DNA of 64,000 nt from Burkholderia pyrrocinia (GCF_001028665.1 NZ_CP011504.1:1612001-1676000), one strand, 5' to 3'; shown: positions 44,862 through 54,685, numbered from the stretch's first letter. Numbers and translations: made by a program. Notes: generated by a model not told the origin, from the sequence alone.

Positions 44862-45389
44862 TCACCACGGCATCATGCGCTGCACGACCCGGTCGCGCAG
44901 CACGAAGCGGTGCGCCAGCGCGGCTGCCACGTGCAGGCAAATGCCGGCGAACAGCGCCCATGCGAGGATGCCGTGCACGTCGCCCATTGCGTGACCGAAT
45001 CCCGAGCCGGCCGCCGACAGCGCCGGCAACGGGACGACTCCGATCAGCGTCACGGCCCAAGCGCGCGACGATGCGTTGATCCAGCCGAGCAGCGGTACCG
45101 CGAGCAGCAGCGCGTAGAGCGCGAAATGCGTCGCACCCGACAGCGCGCGCATCGCGGGCGGCAGGTCGCTTGCAGGCGGGCGATGCGTCGCGCGCCACAG
45201 CACGCGGCAAGCCATCGCCGCAAGCAATGCGGTACCCAAGATCAGGTGCGCGGCGATCAGGCCGATCGGTTGCGTATCGCGATGCACGTCGGGCATCGTC
45301 CAGCCGATCGCATATTGCGCGACGACCAGCGCCACGATCAGCCAGTGAAGAAAGCGTGCAACTGCGTCATATCGGGCGGGCGTGGGCAT
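44862..45389 (-). CDS. Cytochrome b561 family membrane protein
   Basis: 175 residues, four membrane helices with haem-ligand histidines at FLHWLI (residue 15), AAHLILG (47), THFALY (about 87) and DVHGILAW or LHVAAALAH near the end. CybB-type diheme protein, accepting electrons in the inner membrane. Its start faces a relic of a response regulator (45448-45540), which may once have been cotranscribed. A run of eight G (44851-44858) lies just past the stop. Confidence 0.88.
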   Translation of the reverse strand: MPTPARYDAVARFLHWLIVALVVAQYAIGWTMPDVHRDTQPIGLIAAHLILGTALLAAMACRVLWRATHRPPASDLPPAMRALSGATHFALYALLLAVPLLGWINASSRAWAVTLIGVVPLPALSAAGSGFGHAMGDVHGILAWALFAGICLHVAAALAHRFVLRDRVVQRMMPW

Positions 45390-45447
45390 GCAATCTCCAG
45401 ACGAGCGACGGGGATGGTATCGGTCGGGCGGATTCTACGGTCGAATT

Positions 45448-45540
45448 CTTAACGAAACGTTAAGCACGCAGTAGGCAGGCCGAGATCGAGCACGACGAGC
45501 GTGAAGCGCGTCGTTGCGAGCGCGACTGTGCGTGCGATGG
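45448..45540 (-). pseudogene. Relic of a response-regulator receiver domain
   Basis: Reading the minus strand over this stretch gives VALATTRFTLVVLDLGLPTA and then a stop: the beta-3 strand, phosphorylated Asp (DLGLP) and preceding helix of an OmpR-type receiver. Nothing upstream or downstream continues the domain, and no start or DNA-binding part is present. It ends about 60 bases from the cytochrome b561 start. Confidence 0.45.
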
Positions 45541-45766
45541 AACGGATTGTAATTGAGCTGTCTTAAACATTGCCGATCCTGAAGAACGCTCAAGGCTTGC
45601 TGCCGTCATTCCCGCTACCATCGGCCACGACATTGCTCCCCCAATCCCGATCCCGATCCGGGTTTGCCGCGTCCGGCGCGTACCGAACGCCCCGGCCCAC
45701 GAATCCGCGACCCTTCAGTTTGATTTCAAATCGATCCGGGTCGCCTGCACGGGAGGTTCATTCTCC
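45541..45766. other. Intergenic region upstream of small membrane gene
   Basis: Rest of the 377-base gap after cytochrome b561. Moderately AT-rich near 45545-45575 (GTAATTGAGCTGTC), otherwise nothing recognised. It should hold the promoter for the gene at 45767 and for hpnI. Confidence 0.35.
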
Positions 45767-46117
45767 ATGGCACCCTCGACGATCGAGCGATGGCGCGCCC
45801 ACCTGCTGATCGCCGCGCTGGCCGGCATGTTCATTCAATGTTTCGTGCTGGTATCGCTGCTTGCATTGCGCATACCCGAGGCGTTTTTCACCACAATGAC
45901 ATTTCGCGTCTGGACCGTCGTCGCGGTTGCGACCGCCATCCTTTCGGCCCGCAAGCTTGCCGACGGGGCGTTCAGGGCCGCGCTCGCGTGCGGATACGTG
46001 CGCGTGACCGGAATCGATCGCCGGACGGTAGTTGTGTCATCTGATTGCGCGTATCGTCGATTGGTCGTCCTTCACATCCGGCTCAACGGGAATCGATACG
46101 GCAGCGTGCACGGGTGA
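45767..46117 (+). CDS. Hypothetical small membrane protein
   Basis: 116 residues with two hydrophobic helices (LLIAALAGMFIQCFVLVSLLAL and VWTVVAVATAIL) and a basic C-terminal part. GGGAGG stands ten bases before the ATG. Family not recognised. It precedes hpnI by 51 bases on the same strand and may be cotranscribed. The last third has a composition that would also fit a non-coding frame, so a truncated protein is possible. Confidence 0.5.
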   Translation: MAPSTIERWRAHLLIAALAGMFIQCFVLVSLLALRIPEAFFTTMTFRVWTVVAVATAILSARKLADGAFRAALACGYVRVTGIDRRTVVVSSDCAYRRLVVLHIRLNGNRYGSVHG

Positions 46118-46168
46118 GCCCGCGTGCGCGGCCGGTTGCGGTCGTACGGGTCACCACTGGGGAGAAGC

Positions 46169-47338
46169 ATGGTTTTGCTGCATGTGCTGCACGCGCTGGC
46201 CGGGGCAATGTCGATCGTCTGCGGGCTGGGCGTGTTGCTGGGCATTGCCTACACCGTCACGGCCAGCGTGCTGGTCGGCAGGTTCTTTTCCCGGGCGCCG
46301 GCGGTGCCGCGCGATTACCCGGGCGTCACCGTCGCGAAGCCGCTGCACGGCGACGAATGGAATCTCGTACAGCATCTCGAAAGCTTCTTCGTGCAGGACT
46401 ATCCGGGGCCGGTACAGCACCTGTTCGGCGTGCACGATGCGGGCGACGCGGCGCTCGCGGCCGTCGAGACGCTGCGGGCACGCTATCCGGACGCGAACAT
46501 CAAGGTCGTCGCCGATGCGCGGCTGTACGGGCCGAACCGCAAGATCGCGAATCTGGTCAACATGCTCGAACACGCGGAGCATTCGGTGCTCTGCCTTGCC
46601 GACAGCGACGTGGTGGTCGAGCGCGATTATCTGCGTGCGGTCGTCGGCGCGCTACAGCAGCCGGAAGTCGGTATCGTGACGAGCGTGTATCGCGGTGTCG
46701 CGTCGCCGGGTTTCTGGCCCGGTGTCGCCGTCGCGATGACGAATTACCATTTCCTGCCGGGCGTGATTACCGGGCTTTTCATCGGGCGTGCACGGCCATG
46801 CTTTGGCCAGACGATTGCGATCACGCGCGCGACGCTCGAACGCATCGGCGGGCTCGCGCGTTTCGCGCATCACCTGGCCGAGGATCACGCGCTCGGCGAA
46901 GCGGTGCGGCAAGTGGGTACGCAGGTCGTCATCCCGCCGTTCGTCGTCGGGCATGCCTGTGTCGAAGAGACGTTCGCCAAGCTGTACGCGCACGAATTGC
47001 GCTGGAGTTGCACGATCCGCGCGGCGGACCGGCTCGGTCATGCCGGGTCGGTGCTGATGCACCCGGTGCCGCTCGCGCTGCTGGCCGTGCTGTTCTCCGG
47101 CGGCACGCTCGCCGCCTGCTGGCTGACGGTCGCGGCGCTCGCCGCGCGGGCGCTGCTGATGGTGAAAACGAGCCGTGCGACCGGTGCCGGCCTGCGCGGC
47201 GCCCTCTGGCTGCCGTTCGTCGATCTCCTGCAGTTCCTGGTCTTCGTGTCGAGCTTCTTCTCGTCGCACGTTGTCTGGCGCGGCACGCGCTTTCGCGTCG
47301 ACCGGGAAGGCTTGTTGTCGCCGGCGGGTGAATCATGA
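46169..47338 (+). CDS. hpnI: Hopanoid glycosyltransferase HpnI
   Basis: 389 residues from MVLLHVLHALAG, GGGGAG before it. Family 2/21 glycosyltransferase: HGDEWNL, LADSDVVV (DxD-type), EDHALGEAVRQ, and the membrane-interface motif LRWSCTIR. N- and C-terminal membrane helices. In hopanoid producers HpnI adds N-acetylglucosamine to bacteriohopanetetrol, the step before HpnK deacetylation. The downstream gene overlaps by four bases. The rest of the hopanoid cluster is not in the window. Confidence 0.88.
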   Translation: MVLLHVLHALAGAMSIVCGLGVLLGIAYTVTASVLVGRFFSRAPAVPRDYPGVTVAKPLHGDEWNLVQHLESFFVQDYPGPVQHLFGVHDAGDAALAAVETLRARYPDANIKVVADARLYGPNRKIANLVNMLEHAEHSVLCLADSDVVVERDYLRAVVGALQQPEVGIVTSVYRGVASPGFWPGVAVAMTNYHFLPGVITGLFIGRARPCFGQTIAITRATLERIGGLARFAHHLAEDHALGEAVRQVGTQVVIPPFVVGHACVEETFAKLYAHELRWSCTIRAADRLGHAGSVLMHPVPLALLAVLFSGGTLAACWLTVAALAARALLMVKTSRATGAGLRGALWLPFVDLLQFLVFVSSFFSSHVVWRGTRFRVDREGLLSPAGES

Positions 47339-48423
47339 CGATCGAGACGAACCCCGCCAACGCCGACGCGGACCGGCAGGCCGCGCGTCACGAGGCGCGG
47401 CTCCGGCATGCGGCGCGCGCGGCGGCGCTGGCCGGGCTGGCGCTCGCGGTGTGGCTGATCTGGCGCGAGCATCCGCTGGAAATCCTGCATCGGTTGCGGA
47501 TCGCCGGCGCCGGGCTGCTCGTCGCCGCGCTGGCGCACATCCTGCCGATGCTCGCGAATGCGTGGGACTGGCGGATGCTGATCCGCGGCCCGCGCCGGCC
47601 GTCGTTCGCGACGATGCTGAAGCTCGTGTGGATCCGCGAATCGATCAACGGGTTGCTGCCGGTCGCGCGGATCGGCGGCGAGATCGTGTCGTTCGGGCTG
47701 CTGCGGCAGGCGGGCGTGCGGCCGGCGACCGCCGTGGCCAGCCTCGTCGCCGACATGCAGCTCACGTTGATCAGCCAGCTGGTGTTCGCGCTGATCGCGA
47801 TCGGCTACGTGCTCGAACGCGTGTCGTCCGACGCCGCGCAGGTGGCCGCGCACCTCGCCATCGGCATGGCGGCGCTGGTGCCGGTGTTGCTGCTGTTCGC
47901 GCTGGTGCAGCATGCGCGGCCGTTCGAGCGCGCGATGCGCGTGATCAACCGGATCACGAGCGGCAAGGTGGTGGCGCTGGTCGGCGAATCGGCACGCACC
48001 GATCAGTCGATCCGGATGATCTGGAGAAAGACCGGCATCGTCGTGCGCTATCTGGGGATCTGGCAGACGCTGCAGTTTGCGGGTTATGCGCTGGAAATCT
48101 GGCTCGCGCTGTATTTCCTCGGCGCCGATCCGACGTTTGCGCAGGCGCTCGCGATCGAGGCGCTGATCCAGCTCGTGAGCAGCATCGCGTTCCTGATGCC
48201 GGGCGGTTTGGGCGTGCAGGAGGGCGGGTTCGTGCTGATCGGCGGGCTGCTCGGGTTCGACGCGCCGACCTGTCTTGCACTGGCCGGCGCCCGCCGCGTG
48301 CGCGATCTGCTGTTCTATCTGCCGGGCTTGCTCGCGTGGCAGTGGGCGGCCGGTTCGGCGAAACGACCGGGCGGCGCGAAGCGCGGGTCGCTGGGCATCG
48401 GGGAATCCGCCAGGCCGCGCTGA
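47335..48423 (+). CDS. hpnL: HpnL-family membrane protein
   Basis: 362 residues, about seven to eight membrane helices; flippase-like fold related to lysyl-phosphatidylglycerol synthase membrane domains. NGLLPVARIGGEIVSFGLL and IAFLMPGGLGVQEGGFVLI are the paired motifs. HpnL is thought to move hopanoids toward the outer membrane. Start overlaps the hpnI stop as ATGA. Confidence 0.85.
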   Translation: MTIETNPANADADRQAARHEARLRHAARAAALAGLALAVWLIWREHPLEILHRLRIAGAGLLVAALAHILPMLANAWDWRMLIRGPRRPSFATMLKLVWIRESINGLLPVARIGGEIVSFGLLRQAGVRPATAVASLVADMQLTLISQLVFALIAIGYVLERVSSDAAQVAAHLAIGMAALVPVLLLFALVQHARPFERAMRVINRITSGKVVALVGESARTDQSIRMIWRKTGIVVRYLGIWQTLQFAGYALEIWLALYFLGADPTFAQALAIEALIQLVSSIAFLMPGGLGVQEGGFVLIGGLLGFDAPTCLALAGARRVRDLLFYLPGLLAWQWAAGSAKRPGGAKRGSLGIGESARPR

Positions 48424-48443
48424 CGCGGCTCGACGGCGACGCG

Positions 48444-48467
48444 TGCGTGCCGCGCGGCGGGCACGCA
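48444..48467. terminator. Hairpin between convergent hpnL and denD
   Basis: TGCGTGCC pairs with GGCACGCA around an 8-base GC-rich loop in the 70-base space between convergent genes; bidirectional. Confidence 0.55.
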
Positions 48468-48493
48468 TCCGCCCGCGCAACGCGGCGCGTGAA

Positions 48494-49465
48494 TCAGCAC
48501 CGTTCGTCGGCGATATGACTGCGGATCACGTCCGCGAACGACGTGTCGCCCTTCAGCCCGAGCGCTTCCGCGCGCGTCGTGTCCCAGCGGCCCGGCCAGC
48601 TGCCGACGATCTTCTCGACGCGCTCGTCGGGCGCGTGGCGGATCAGCTTCACGACGTCGTCGCCCGCGACTTCGCGCAGCGCTTCGATCATCTCGTCGAC
48701 CGACACCGACAGGCCGGGCAGGTTGATCACGCGCTTGTTGCCGAGCTTCGCGCTGTCGATCTCGCAGCCCGCGACGAGCGCTTCGATCGCACCGCGCGGC
48801 GACAGCAGCCACAGCCGCGTCGAACCCGGCACCGGGCACGCGCTTTCCTCGCCGTTCAGCGGCTCGCGGATGATGCCGCTCGCGAACGACGACGCGGCCG
48901 CGTTCGGGCGGCCGGGCCGCACGCTGATGGTCGGCAGCCGCAGCACGCGGCCGTCGACGAAGCCGCGCCGCGCGTAGTCGCACAGCAGCAGTTCGGCGAT
49001 CGCCTTCTCGGCGCCGTACGACGATTGCGGGTTCAGCGCGGTGTCGTCCTGCACGACGTCGGGCAGCGCGCCGCCGTACACCGCGACCGAGCTCGTGAAC
49101 ACGACGCGCGGCTGGTGGCCGCGCGCGCGGCACACTTCGAGCAGCGTGCGCGATGCGTCGAGGTTGATCCGCATGCCGAGATCGAAATCGGCTTCGGCCT
49201 GCCCGCTGACGATCGCCGCGAGGTGGAAGATCGCGCCCGTCTGCGTGTCGATCGCGCTTTCGAGCACCGCGCGATCGGCGATGTCGCCGACGATCGACGT
49301 CACGCGCGCATCGCCGAAATCGCTGCCCTTGACGACGTCGAGCAGCACCAGCTCGTCGATCTTCGCGATCCGGCCGTCGGGGCCGGTCAGTTCGCCGCGC
49401 TCGAGCAGCTTGCGCGCGAGACGCTGGCCGAGAAAGCCGGCGCCGCCGGTGATCAGTACTTTCAT
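48494..49465 (-). CDS. denD: D-erythronate dehydrogenase
   Basis: 323 residues, extended short-chain dehydrogenase. NAD(P)-binding TGGAGFLGQRLA at 6-17; catalytic SYGAEKA (Tyr and Lys, YxxxK) near residue 150; SSVAVYGG before it. It oxidises D-erythronate to 2-oxo-tetronate. Last gene of the tetronate operon, 28 bases after otnI. The companion genes make the substrate assignment strong. Confidence 0.88.
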   Translation of the reverse strand: MKVLITGGAGFLGQRLARKLLERGELTGPDGRIAKIDELVLLDVVKGSDFGDARVTSIVGDIADRAVLESAIDTQTGAIFHLAAIVSGQAEADFDLGMRINLDASRTLLEVCRARGHQPRVVFTSSVAVYGGALPDVVQDDTALNPQSSYGAEKAIAELLLCDYARRGFVDGRVLRLPTISVRPGRPNAAASSFASGIIREPLNGEESACPVPGSTRLWLLSPRGAIEALVAGCEIDSAKLGNKRVINLPGLSVSVDEMIEALREVAGDDVVKLIRHAPDERVEKIVGSWPGRWDTTRAEALGLKGDTSFADVIRSHIADERC

Positions 49466-49492
49466 CTTTTCTATCCTCGTGGGAATGCTGGA

Positions 49493-50269
49493 TTACAGGT
49501 ACGGCTTGAGCCAGCCGAGGCCGGCCGACGTGCCGGCCTTCGGCCGGTATTCGCAGCCGATCCAGCCGTCGTAGCCGAGCGCGTCGATCAGCTCGAACAG
49601 GTACGGGTAATTGAGTTCGCCGAGATCCGGCTCGTGGCGCTCGGGCACGCCCGCGATCTGGATGTGGCCGATGCCCGCGAAATCGCGCTTGAGCTTCATC
49701 GCGAGATCGCCTTCGACGATCTGGCAGTGGTAGCAGTCGAACTGCACCTTCAGGTTCGGCGCGCCGACTTCCGCGCAGATCGCCTGCGCGTCGTCCTGGC
49801 GGCTCAGGAAATAGCCGGGCATGTCGCGCTGGTTGATCGGCTCGATCAGGATCGTGACGCCGCGCGGGGCGGCGGCCTGCGCCGCATGCCGCAGGTTCGA
49901 CAGGTACGTGTCGCGATGGCGCGCGCGGTCGGCGCCCGGCGCGACCATGCCGGCCATCACGTGCAGCTTCTTGTTGCCGAGCACGCGCGCATAGTCGAGC
50001 GCCTGGTCGATGCCGCGCCGGAACTCGTCCTCGCGGCCCGGCAGCGACGCGATGCCGCGTTCGCCCGCGGCCCAGTTGCCCGGCGGCGCGTTGAACAGCG
50101 CCTGTACGAGGTTGTGCGAGTCGAGGCGCGCGCGGATGTCCTCGGCGGCGAAGTCGTACGGGAACAGGTACTCGACGGCCTTGAAGCCGTCGTAGGCGGC
50201 AGCGGCGAAGCGTTCGAGGAACGCGTGCTCGTTGTACATCATCGAGAGGTTGGCGGCGAAGCGTGGCAT
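49493..50269 (-). CDS. otnI: 2-oxo-tetronate isomerase
   Basis: 258 residues starting [13 protein letters not shown] (an in-frame upstream start is unlike the family). TIM barrel of the hydroxypyruvate isomerase group: catalytic glutamates in [13 protein letters not shown] and CEYRPKA, with FDCYHCQ and [14 protein letters not shown] between. It interconverts 2-oxo- and 3-oxo-tetronate. 75 bases after the permease. Confidence 0.9.
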   Translation of the reverse strand: MPRFAANLSMMYNEHAFLERFAAAAYDGFKAVEYLFPYDFAAEDIRARLDSHNLVQALFNAPPGNWAAGERGIASLPGREDEFRRGIDQALDYARVLGNKKLHVMAGMVAPGADRARHRDTYLSNLRHAAQAAAPRGVTILIEPINQRDMPGYFLSRQDDAQAICAEVGAPNLKVQFDCYHCQIVEGDLAMKLKRDFAGIGHIQIAGVPERHEPDLGELNYPYLFELIDALGYDGWIGCEYRPKAGTSAGLGWLKPYL

Positions 50270-50344
50270 GGCAGCGGTCCTGTGAATGAATGGGGCGGGG
50301 CGCAACGCGCCCCGCGTCGAATGGCGGCTCAGCGGCTCGGCAAC

Positions 50345-51670
50345 TCAGCGGTTCACGAGTTTCGCGGGCGTGAGCCACACGGCGATCGCGCCGATCACGA
50401 GCATGGCCGCCAGCACGTACATGCCGGACGACGTGCTGTGCGTGGTGTCCTTCAGGTAGCCGATCACGTACGGGCTCGCGAAACCGGCGAGGTTGCCGAC
50501 CGAGTTGATGATCGCGATCCCGGCCGCGGCCGCCGAGCCCGCGAGGAACGCGGTCGGCAGCGACCAGAACAGCGGTGCGCAGGTCAGCACGCCGCCTGCC
50601 GCGAGCGACAGGAACACGATCGACACCACCGTATTGTGCGAGTACGACGCCGCGACCGCAAACCCGACCGCACCCATCAGCGCCGGCACGATCAGGTGCC
50701 AGCGGCGTTCGCGGCGCTTGTCCGCGCTGTGCCCGAACAGGTTCATCGCGACGATCGCGACGACGAACGGGATCGCGGACAGCAGGCCGATCTGGAGCGT
50801 ATCGGTGATGCCGGTCGACTTCACGAGCGTCGGCATCCAGAACGTGAGGCCGTACTGGCCCGTGACGAACGCGAAGTAGATCAGCGACATCCACCACATG
50901 CGCGGGTCGGAGAACACGGCCTTCAGCGAATGGCCGTGCTGCTGCTGTTCCTGCGGCTGCGCGGCGATTTCGTCTTCGAGGAGTTGCTTCTCGCGCTCGT
51001 CGAGCCACTTCGCGCCGCGGATGCTGTTGTCGAGATACAGGATCGTCGCGATGCCGACCAGCACGGCCGGCACGGCTTCGATCATGAACATCCATTGCCA
51101 GCCGTGGAAGCCCGAGCCGCCGTGGAAGCGCTCCATGATCCAGCCCGACAGCGGGTTGCCGAAGATGCCCGATACGGGGATCGCGGACATGAACACCGCG
51201 ATGATCTTCGCGCGGCGGTGCGACGGGAACCAGTACGTGAGGTACAGGATCACGCCGGGGTAGAAGCCGGCTTCCGCGAGGCCGAGCAGGAAGCGCAGCA
51301 CATAGAACTGCGTCGGCGTCTTCACGAACGCGAACAGCGCGGACAGCAGGCCCCACGTGATCATGATCCGCGCGATCCAGATGCGCGCGCCGAGGCGGTG
51401 CATCAGCAGGTTGCTTGGCAGTTCGAACAGAAAGTAGCCGAGGAAGAAAATCCCCGCGCCGAGGCCGAACACGGTTTCGCTGAACGCGAGATCCTGCGAC
51501 ATCTGCAGCTTCGCGAAGCCGACGTTCACGCGGTCGAGATATGCGACCACGTAGCAGAGCATCAGGAACGGCACGATGCGCCAGAACACTTTCTTGTAGG
51601 TGCGGTCAAGTTCCGCGGAATGGGCAGGCGCGGCGGGCGAGCGGCTTGCGGCCGCATCGAGAGCAGTCAT
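50345..51670 (-). CDS. MFS transporter of the anion:cation symporter family
   Basis: 441 residues, 12 membrane helices. Family motifs YVVAYLDRVNVGFAKLQM and GYFLFELPSNLLMHRLGARIWIARIM are typical of ACS members that import sugar acids and related carboxylates. A hydrophilic loop of about 40 residues (WLDEREKQLLEDEIAAQPQEQQQHG) divides the halves. Context says tetronate uptake (L-threonate or D-erythronate). Follows otnC by 119 bases. Confidence 0.88.
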   Translation of the reverse strand: MTALDAAASRSPAAPAHSAELDRTYKKVFWRIVPFLMLCYVVAYLDRVNVGFAKLQMSQDLAFSETVFGLGAGIFFLGYFLFELPSNLLMHRLGARIWIARIMITWGLLSALFAFVKTPTQFYVLRFLLGLAEAGFYPGVILYLTYWFPSHRRAKIIAVFMSAIPVSGIFGNPLSGWIMERFHGGSGFHGWQWMFMIEAVPAVLVGIATILYLDNSIRGAKWLDEREKQLLEDEIAAQPQEQQQHGHSLKAVFSDPRMWWMSLIYFAFVTGQYGLTFWMPTLVKSTGITDTLQIGLLSAIPFVVAIVAMNLFGHSADKRRERRWHLIVPALMGAVGFAVAASYSHNTVVSIVFLSLAAGGVLTCAPLFWSLPTAFLAGSAAAAGIAIINSVGNLAGFASPYVIGYLKDTTHSTSSGMYVLAAMLVIGAIAVWLTPAKLVNR

Positions 51671-51789
51671 CGTCGTCTCCAAGGATGTCGTGTGCCGGCG
51701 GCGCGTAGGCCGCCGGATCGTATGTGTGTGCTGACGGAAGGGCCCGCGCACACGGCGGGCATGGGAATCGGTACGTGGTGCGCGCCGCG

Positions 51790-52431
51790 TTACCAGCGCG
51801 CGCCGAAGGTCTCGCGCAGTTCGTCGAGCGCCGCGTCGGAAAGCGGCTCGGGCTTCGGGTTCGTCATCAGCCACAGCCGTGCCGTTTCCTCGAGTTCCTC
51901 GAGCGCATACGACGCGTGCGATACCGACGGCCCCCACATCACGGGGCCGAGGCGGTCGAGCAGCACGCCGCGCACCTGGTCGGCGAGCGCCGCGACTTCG
52001 GCCGCGACGGCCGGGTCGCCGGGGCGGCGGTAACGGATCAGCGGAATATGGCCGACCTTCATCACGTAGTACGGCGTGATCGGCGGCAGCACGTCGGTGT
52101 CGCGCCACACGCCCGCGAGCGTCAACGCGACGAGGTGCGTCGAATGCGTGTGGACGACGCCGTTCGCTTCCGCGTTGCGCGCGTAGATGCCGCGATGCAG
52201 CGCGAGCGTCTTCGACGGCTTGCCGCCCGACATGGGCTGGCCGTCGGCGCTGACTTTCGCGATGTCGTTCGGGTCGAGCCGGCCGAGGCACGCGTCGGTC
52301 GGCGTGATCAGCCAGCCGTCGGGCAGGCGCGCGCTGATGTTGCCGGCGCTGCCGACCGCGTGGCCGCGTGCGTACAGGCTCGCGCCGACGACGCAGATCT
52401 CTTCGCGCAGTTTCGCTTCGTCGCTCATCAT
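51790..52431 (-). CDS. otnC: 3-oxo-tetronate 4-phosphate decarboxylase
   Basis: 213 residues, class II aldolase/adducin fold. Metal-binding histidines at VVHTHSTHLVAL; the substrate loop GSAGNISARLPDGWLITPT is near the start. It would decarboxylate 3-oxo-tetronate 4-phosphate to dihydroxyacetone phosphate. Its ATG overlaps the otnK stop by four bases, so otnK and otnC are coupled. Confidence 0.9.
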   Translation of the reverse strand: MMSDEAKLREEICVVGASLYARGHAVGSAGNISARLPDGWLITPTDACLGRLDPNDIAKVSADGQPMSGGKPSKTLALHRGIYARNAEANGVVHTHSTHLVALTLAGVWRDTDVLPPITPYYVMKVGHIPLIRYRRPGDPAVAAEVAALADQVRGVLLDRLGPVMWGPSVSHASYALEELEETARLWLMTNPKPEPLSDAALDELRETFGARW

Positions 52432-53714
52432 GCGGCTCCGTCCAGCGCGCGCAGCGCCTTGTCGAAAAAGTCCGTCGCGCCGAAGTTGCCGGATTTCAGC
52501 GCGAGGCCGAGCGGCTGCGCATCGATGGTGGCCGTGGCCGGCACGCCCGGATCGATTTGCGCGCCGATCTGCAGCGACTTCACGTCGAGCGCCTGCACGA
52601 CCGCGCCGGACGTCTCGCCGCCGGCGACGACGAACTTGCGCACGCCGAGCTCGCGCAGGCCCTGCGCGATCGCCGCGAGCGTGCTTTCGACGAGATGACC
52701 GGCCACTTCGACACCGAGCGCCTGCTGCACGGCCTTCACTTCGTCGGGCGTCGCGGTCGCGTAGATCAGCACCGGCTGCGGCAGGTGTGCGCGCGCGAAC
52801 GCGAGCGCTTCAGCGACGACGGGCTCGCCGCGCGACGCCGCAAGCGGATCGATGCGGAAGCTCGGCCGCGTGGCGCGCCACGCGGCGACCTGCGCGTTGG
52901 TGGCTTTCGATGCACTGCCGGCGAGCACGGCCGACAGCCCGTCGATGCGCGGCAGCGATGCCGCATTGTCGCGTTCGGGCAGTTGCTCCGCGCGGCGGAA
53001 ATTCGCGGGCAGGCCGAGCGCGATGCCCGAGCCGCCGGTGACGAGCGGCAGGCCCGCGCATGCTTCGCCGAGCACGTACAGGTCGCGGTCGGACAGCGCG
53101 TCGGCGATCGCGAAGCGCGCGCCTTCCGCGCGCAACTGGTCGATCCGCGCGCGCACCGCGGCCGCGCCCAGCGCGATCGTGTCGTAGCGGATCAGACCGA
53201 CCGGCGACTTTGTCTGCCGCTGCAGCACGCGCACGAGGTTCGCGTCCTTCATCGGCGTGAGCGGATGGTTCTCCATGCCCGATTCGTTCAGCAGCACGTC
53301 GCCGACGAACAGGTGGCCGCGATAGATCGTGCGGCCGTTCTCCGGGAACGCCGGGCACGCGATCGTGAAGCCGCCGCCGGCCGCATCGAGCAGCGCGTCG
53401 GCGACGGGCCCGATGTTGCCCGCATCAGTCGAGTCGAATGTCGAGCAGTACTTGAAGAAAAACTGCCGGCAGCCCTGCGCGCGCAGCCATTCGTACGCGG
53501 CGAGCGATTGCGCGACGGCATCGGCCGCGGGAATCGTGCGCGACTTCAGCGCGACGACGATCGCGTCGGCGTCGAGCGTTGCGTTGCCGGCAGGCACGCC
53601 GATCGTCTGCACGGTGCGCATGCCGCTCTTGACGAGCATGTTCGCGAGATCGGTCGCGCCGGTGAAATCGTCGGCGATGCAGCCGAGCAGGGGACGGGAA
53701 GCGGAAGCGGTCAT
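52428..53714 (-). CDS. otnK: 3-oxo-tetronate kinase
   Basis: 428 residues of the DUF1537 kinase family. N-terminal domain IADDFTGATDLANML with the substrate-binding DDFTGA; C-terminal nucleotide domain with VVAGGETSGAVVQAL. It phosphorylates 3-oxo-tetronate at C4. 19 bases after ltnD; overlaps otnC. Confidence 0.9.
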   Translation of the reverse strand: MTASASRPLLGCIADDFTGATDLANMLVKSGMRTVQTIGVPAGNATLDADAIVVALKSRTIPAADAVAQSLAAYEWLRAQGCRQFFFKYCSTFDSTDAGNIGPVADALLDAAGGGFTIACPAFPENGRTIYRGHLFVGDVLLNESGMENHPLTPMKDANLVRVLQRQTKSPVGLIRYDTIALGAAAVRARIDQLRAEGARFAIADALSDRDLYVLGEACAGLPLVTGGSGIALGLPANFRRAEQLPERDNAASLPRIDGLSAVLAGSASKATNAQVAAWRATRPSFRIDPLAASRGEPVVAEALAFARAHLPQPVLIYATATPDEVKAVQQALGVEVAGHLVESTLAAIAQGLRELGVRKFVVAGGETSGAVVQALDVKSLQIGAQIDPGVPATATIDAQPLGLALKSGNFGATDFFDKALRALDGAA

Positions 53715-53733
53715 GGCGGGAACGTCGTACGAA

Positions 53734-54624
53734 TCAGCGGGCGGGCGGCAGCGTGATGCCGGGGAAAGTCTTGATCACGGCGGAATCGTCCTCGCCGCCG
53801 TGGCCGGCGCTCGACGCGCTCATGAACATCTGGTGCGCGGTGGCCGACAGCGGCAGCGGGAACTTGCTGCGGCGCGCGGTATCGAGCACGAGGCCGAGAT
53901 CCTTCACGAAGATGTCGACGGCCGACAGCGGCGTGTAGTCGCCGTTCAGGATGTGCGGCACGCGGTTCTCGAACATCCACGAATTGCCGGCGCTGTGCGT
54001 GATCACGTCGTACAGCGCGTCGGCATCGACGCCTTCGCGCAGGCCCAGCGCCATCGCTTCGGCCGCGGCTGCGATGTGCACGCCGGCCAGCAGCTGGTTG
54101 ATGATCTTCACCTTCGAGCCGATGCCGTGCGTGTCGCCGAGGCGGTAGACCTTGCCGGCGATCGCGGCGAGCACGTCCTCGCAGCCCGCGTACGCGGCGG
54201 CCGGGCCCGACGTCATCATCGTCATCTCGCCCGATGCCGCGCGAGCGGCGCCGCCCGACACGGGCGCATCGAGCATCTGCAGGCCGGCGGCCTCGATGCG
54301 TGCGCCGAGCGCGACCGCGAATTCGGGCGCGACGGTCGCGCTTGCGATCACGACGCCGCCCGGCTTCATCGCCGCGACCGCGCCGTGCTCGCCGAACAGC
54401 ACCGTTTCCGTTTGCGCGGCATTGACGACGAGCGTGACGACGACGTCGCACTGCGCGCCGAGTTCGGCCGGCGTCGCGCAGGCAATGCCGCCTTCGGCGG
54501 CGAACGCCTGCAGCACGGTGTCGCGTACGTCGCATGCGTGCACGCGCAAGCCTGCGCGCAGCAGCGAGCGGGCGACGCCGAGGCCCATCGCGCCGAGGCC
54601 GATGACTCCAATATTTCGTGACAT
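53734..54624 (-). CDS. ltnD: L-threonate dehydrogenase
   Basis: 296 residues, start at ATG 54624 (a TTG two codons upstream is an alternative). 3-hydroxyisobutyrate dehydrogenase fold: GLGAMGLGVARSLLRAG for NAD, DAPVSGGAARAASGEM for substrate, and catalytic Lys in GIGSKVKIINQLL. It oxidises L-threonate to 2-oxo-tetronate. 61 bases after the GntR gene. Confidence 0.88.
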   Translation of the reverse strand: MSRNIGVIGLGAMGLGVARSLLRAGLRVHACDVRDTVLQAFAAEGGIACATPAELGAQCDVVVTLVVNAAQTETVLFGEHGAVAAMKPGGVVIASATVAPEFAVALGARIEAAGLQMLDAPVSGGAARAASGEMTMMTSGPAAAYAGCEDVLAAIAGKVYRLGDTHGIGSKVKIINQLLAGVHIAAAAEAMALGLREGVDADALYDVITHSAGNSWMFENRVPHILNGDYTPLSAVDIFVKDLGLVLDTARRSKFPLPLSATAHQMFMSASSAGHGGEDDSAVIKTFPGITLPPAR

Positions 54625-54685
54625 GGTCAACCTTGATCGATTCGGGAGAGGTTCGGGACAACAGCGGCGGCGGGCGCCGCCGGCT

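Noticed and set aside
48315..51356. A 1013-residue minus-strand frame across denD, otnI and the MFS gene
   Set aside because: It overlaps three genes on the same strand in another frame, has shadow composition (Arg, Ala, His) and no domain.
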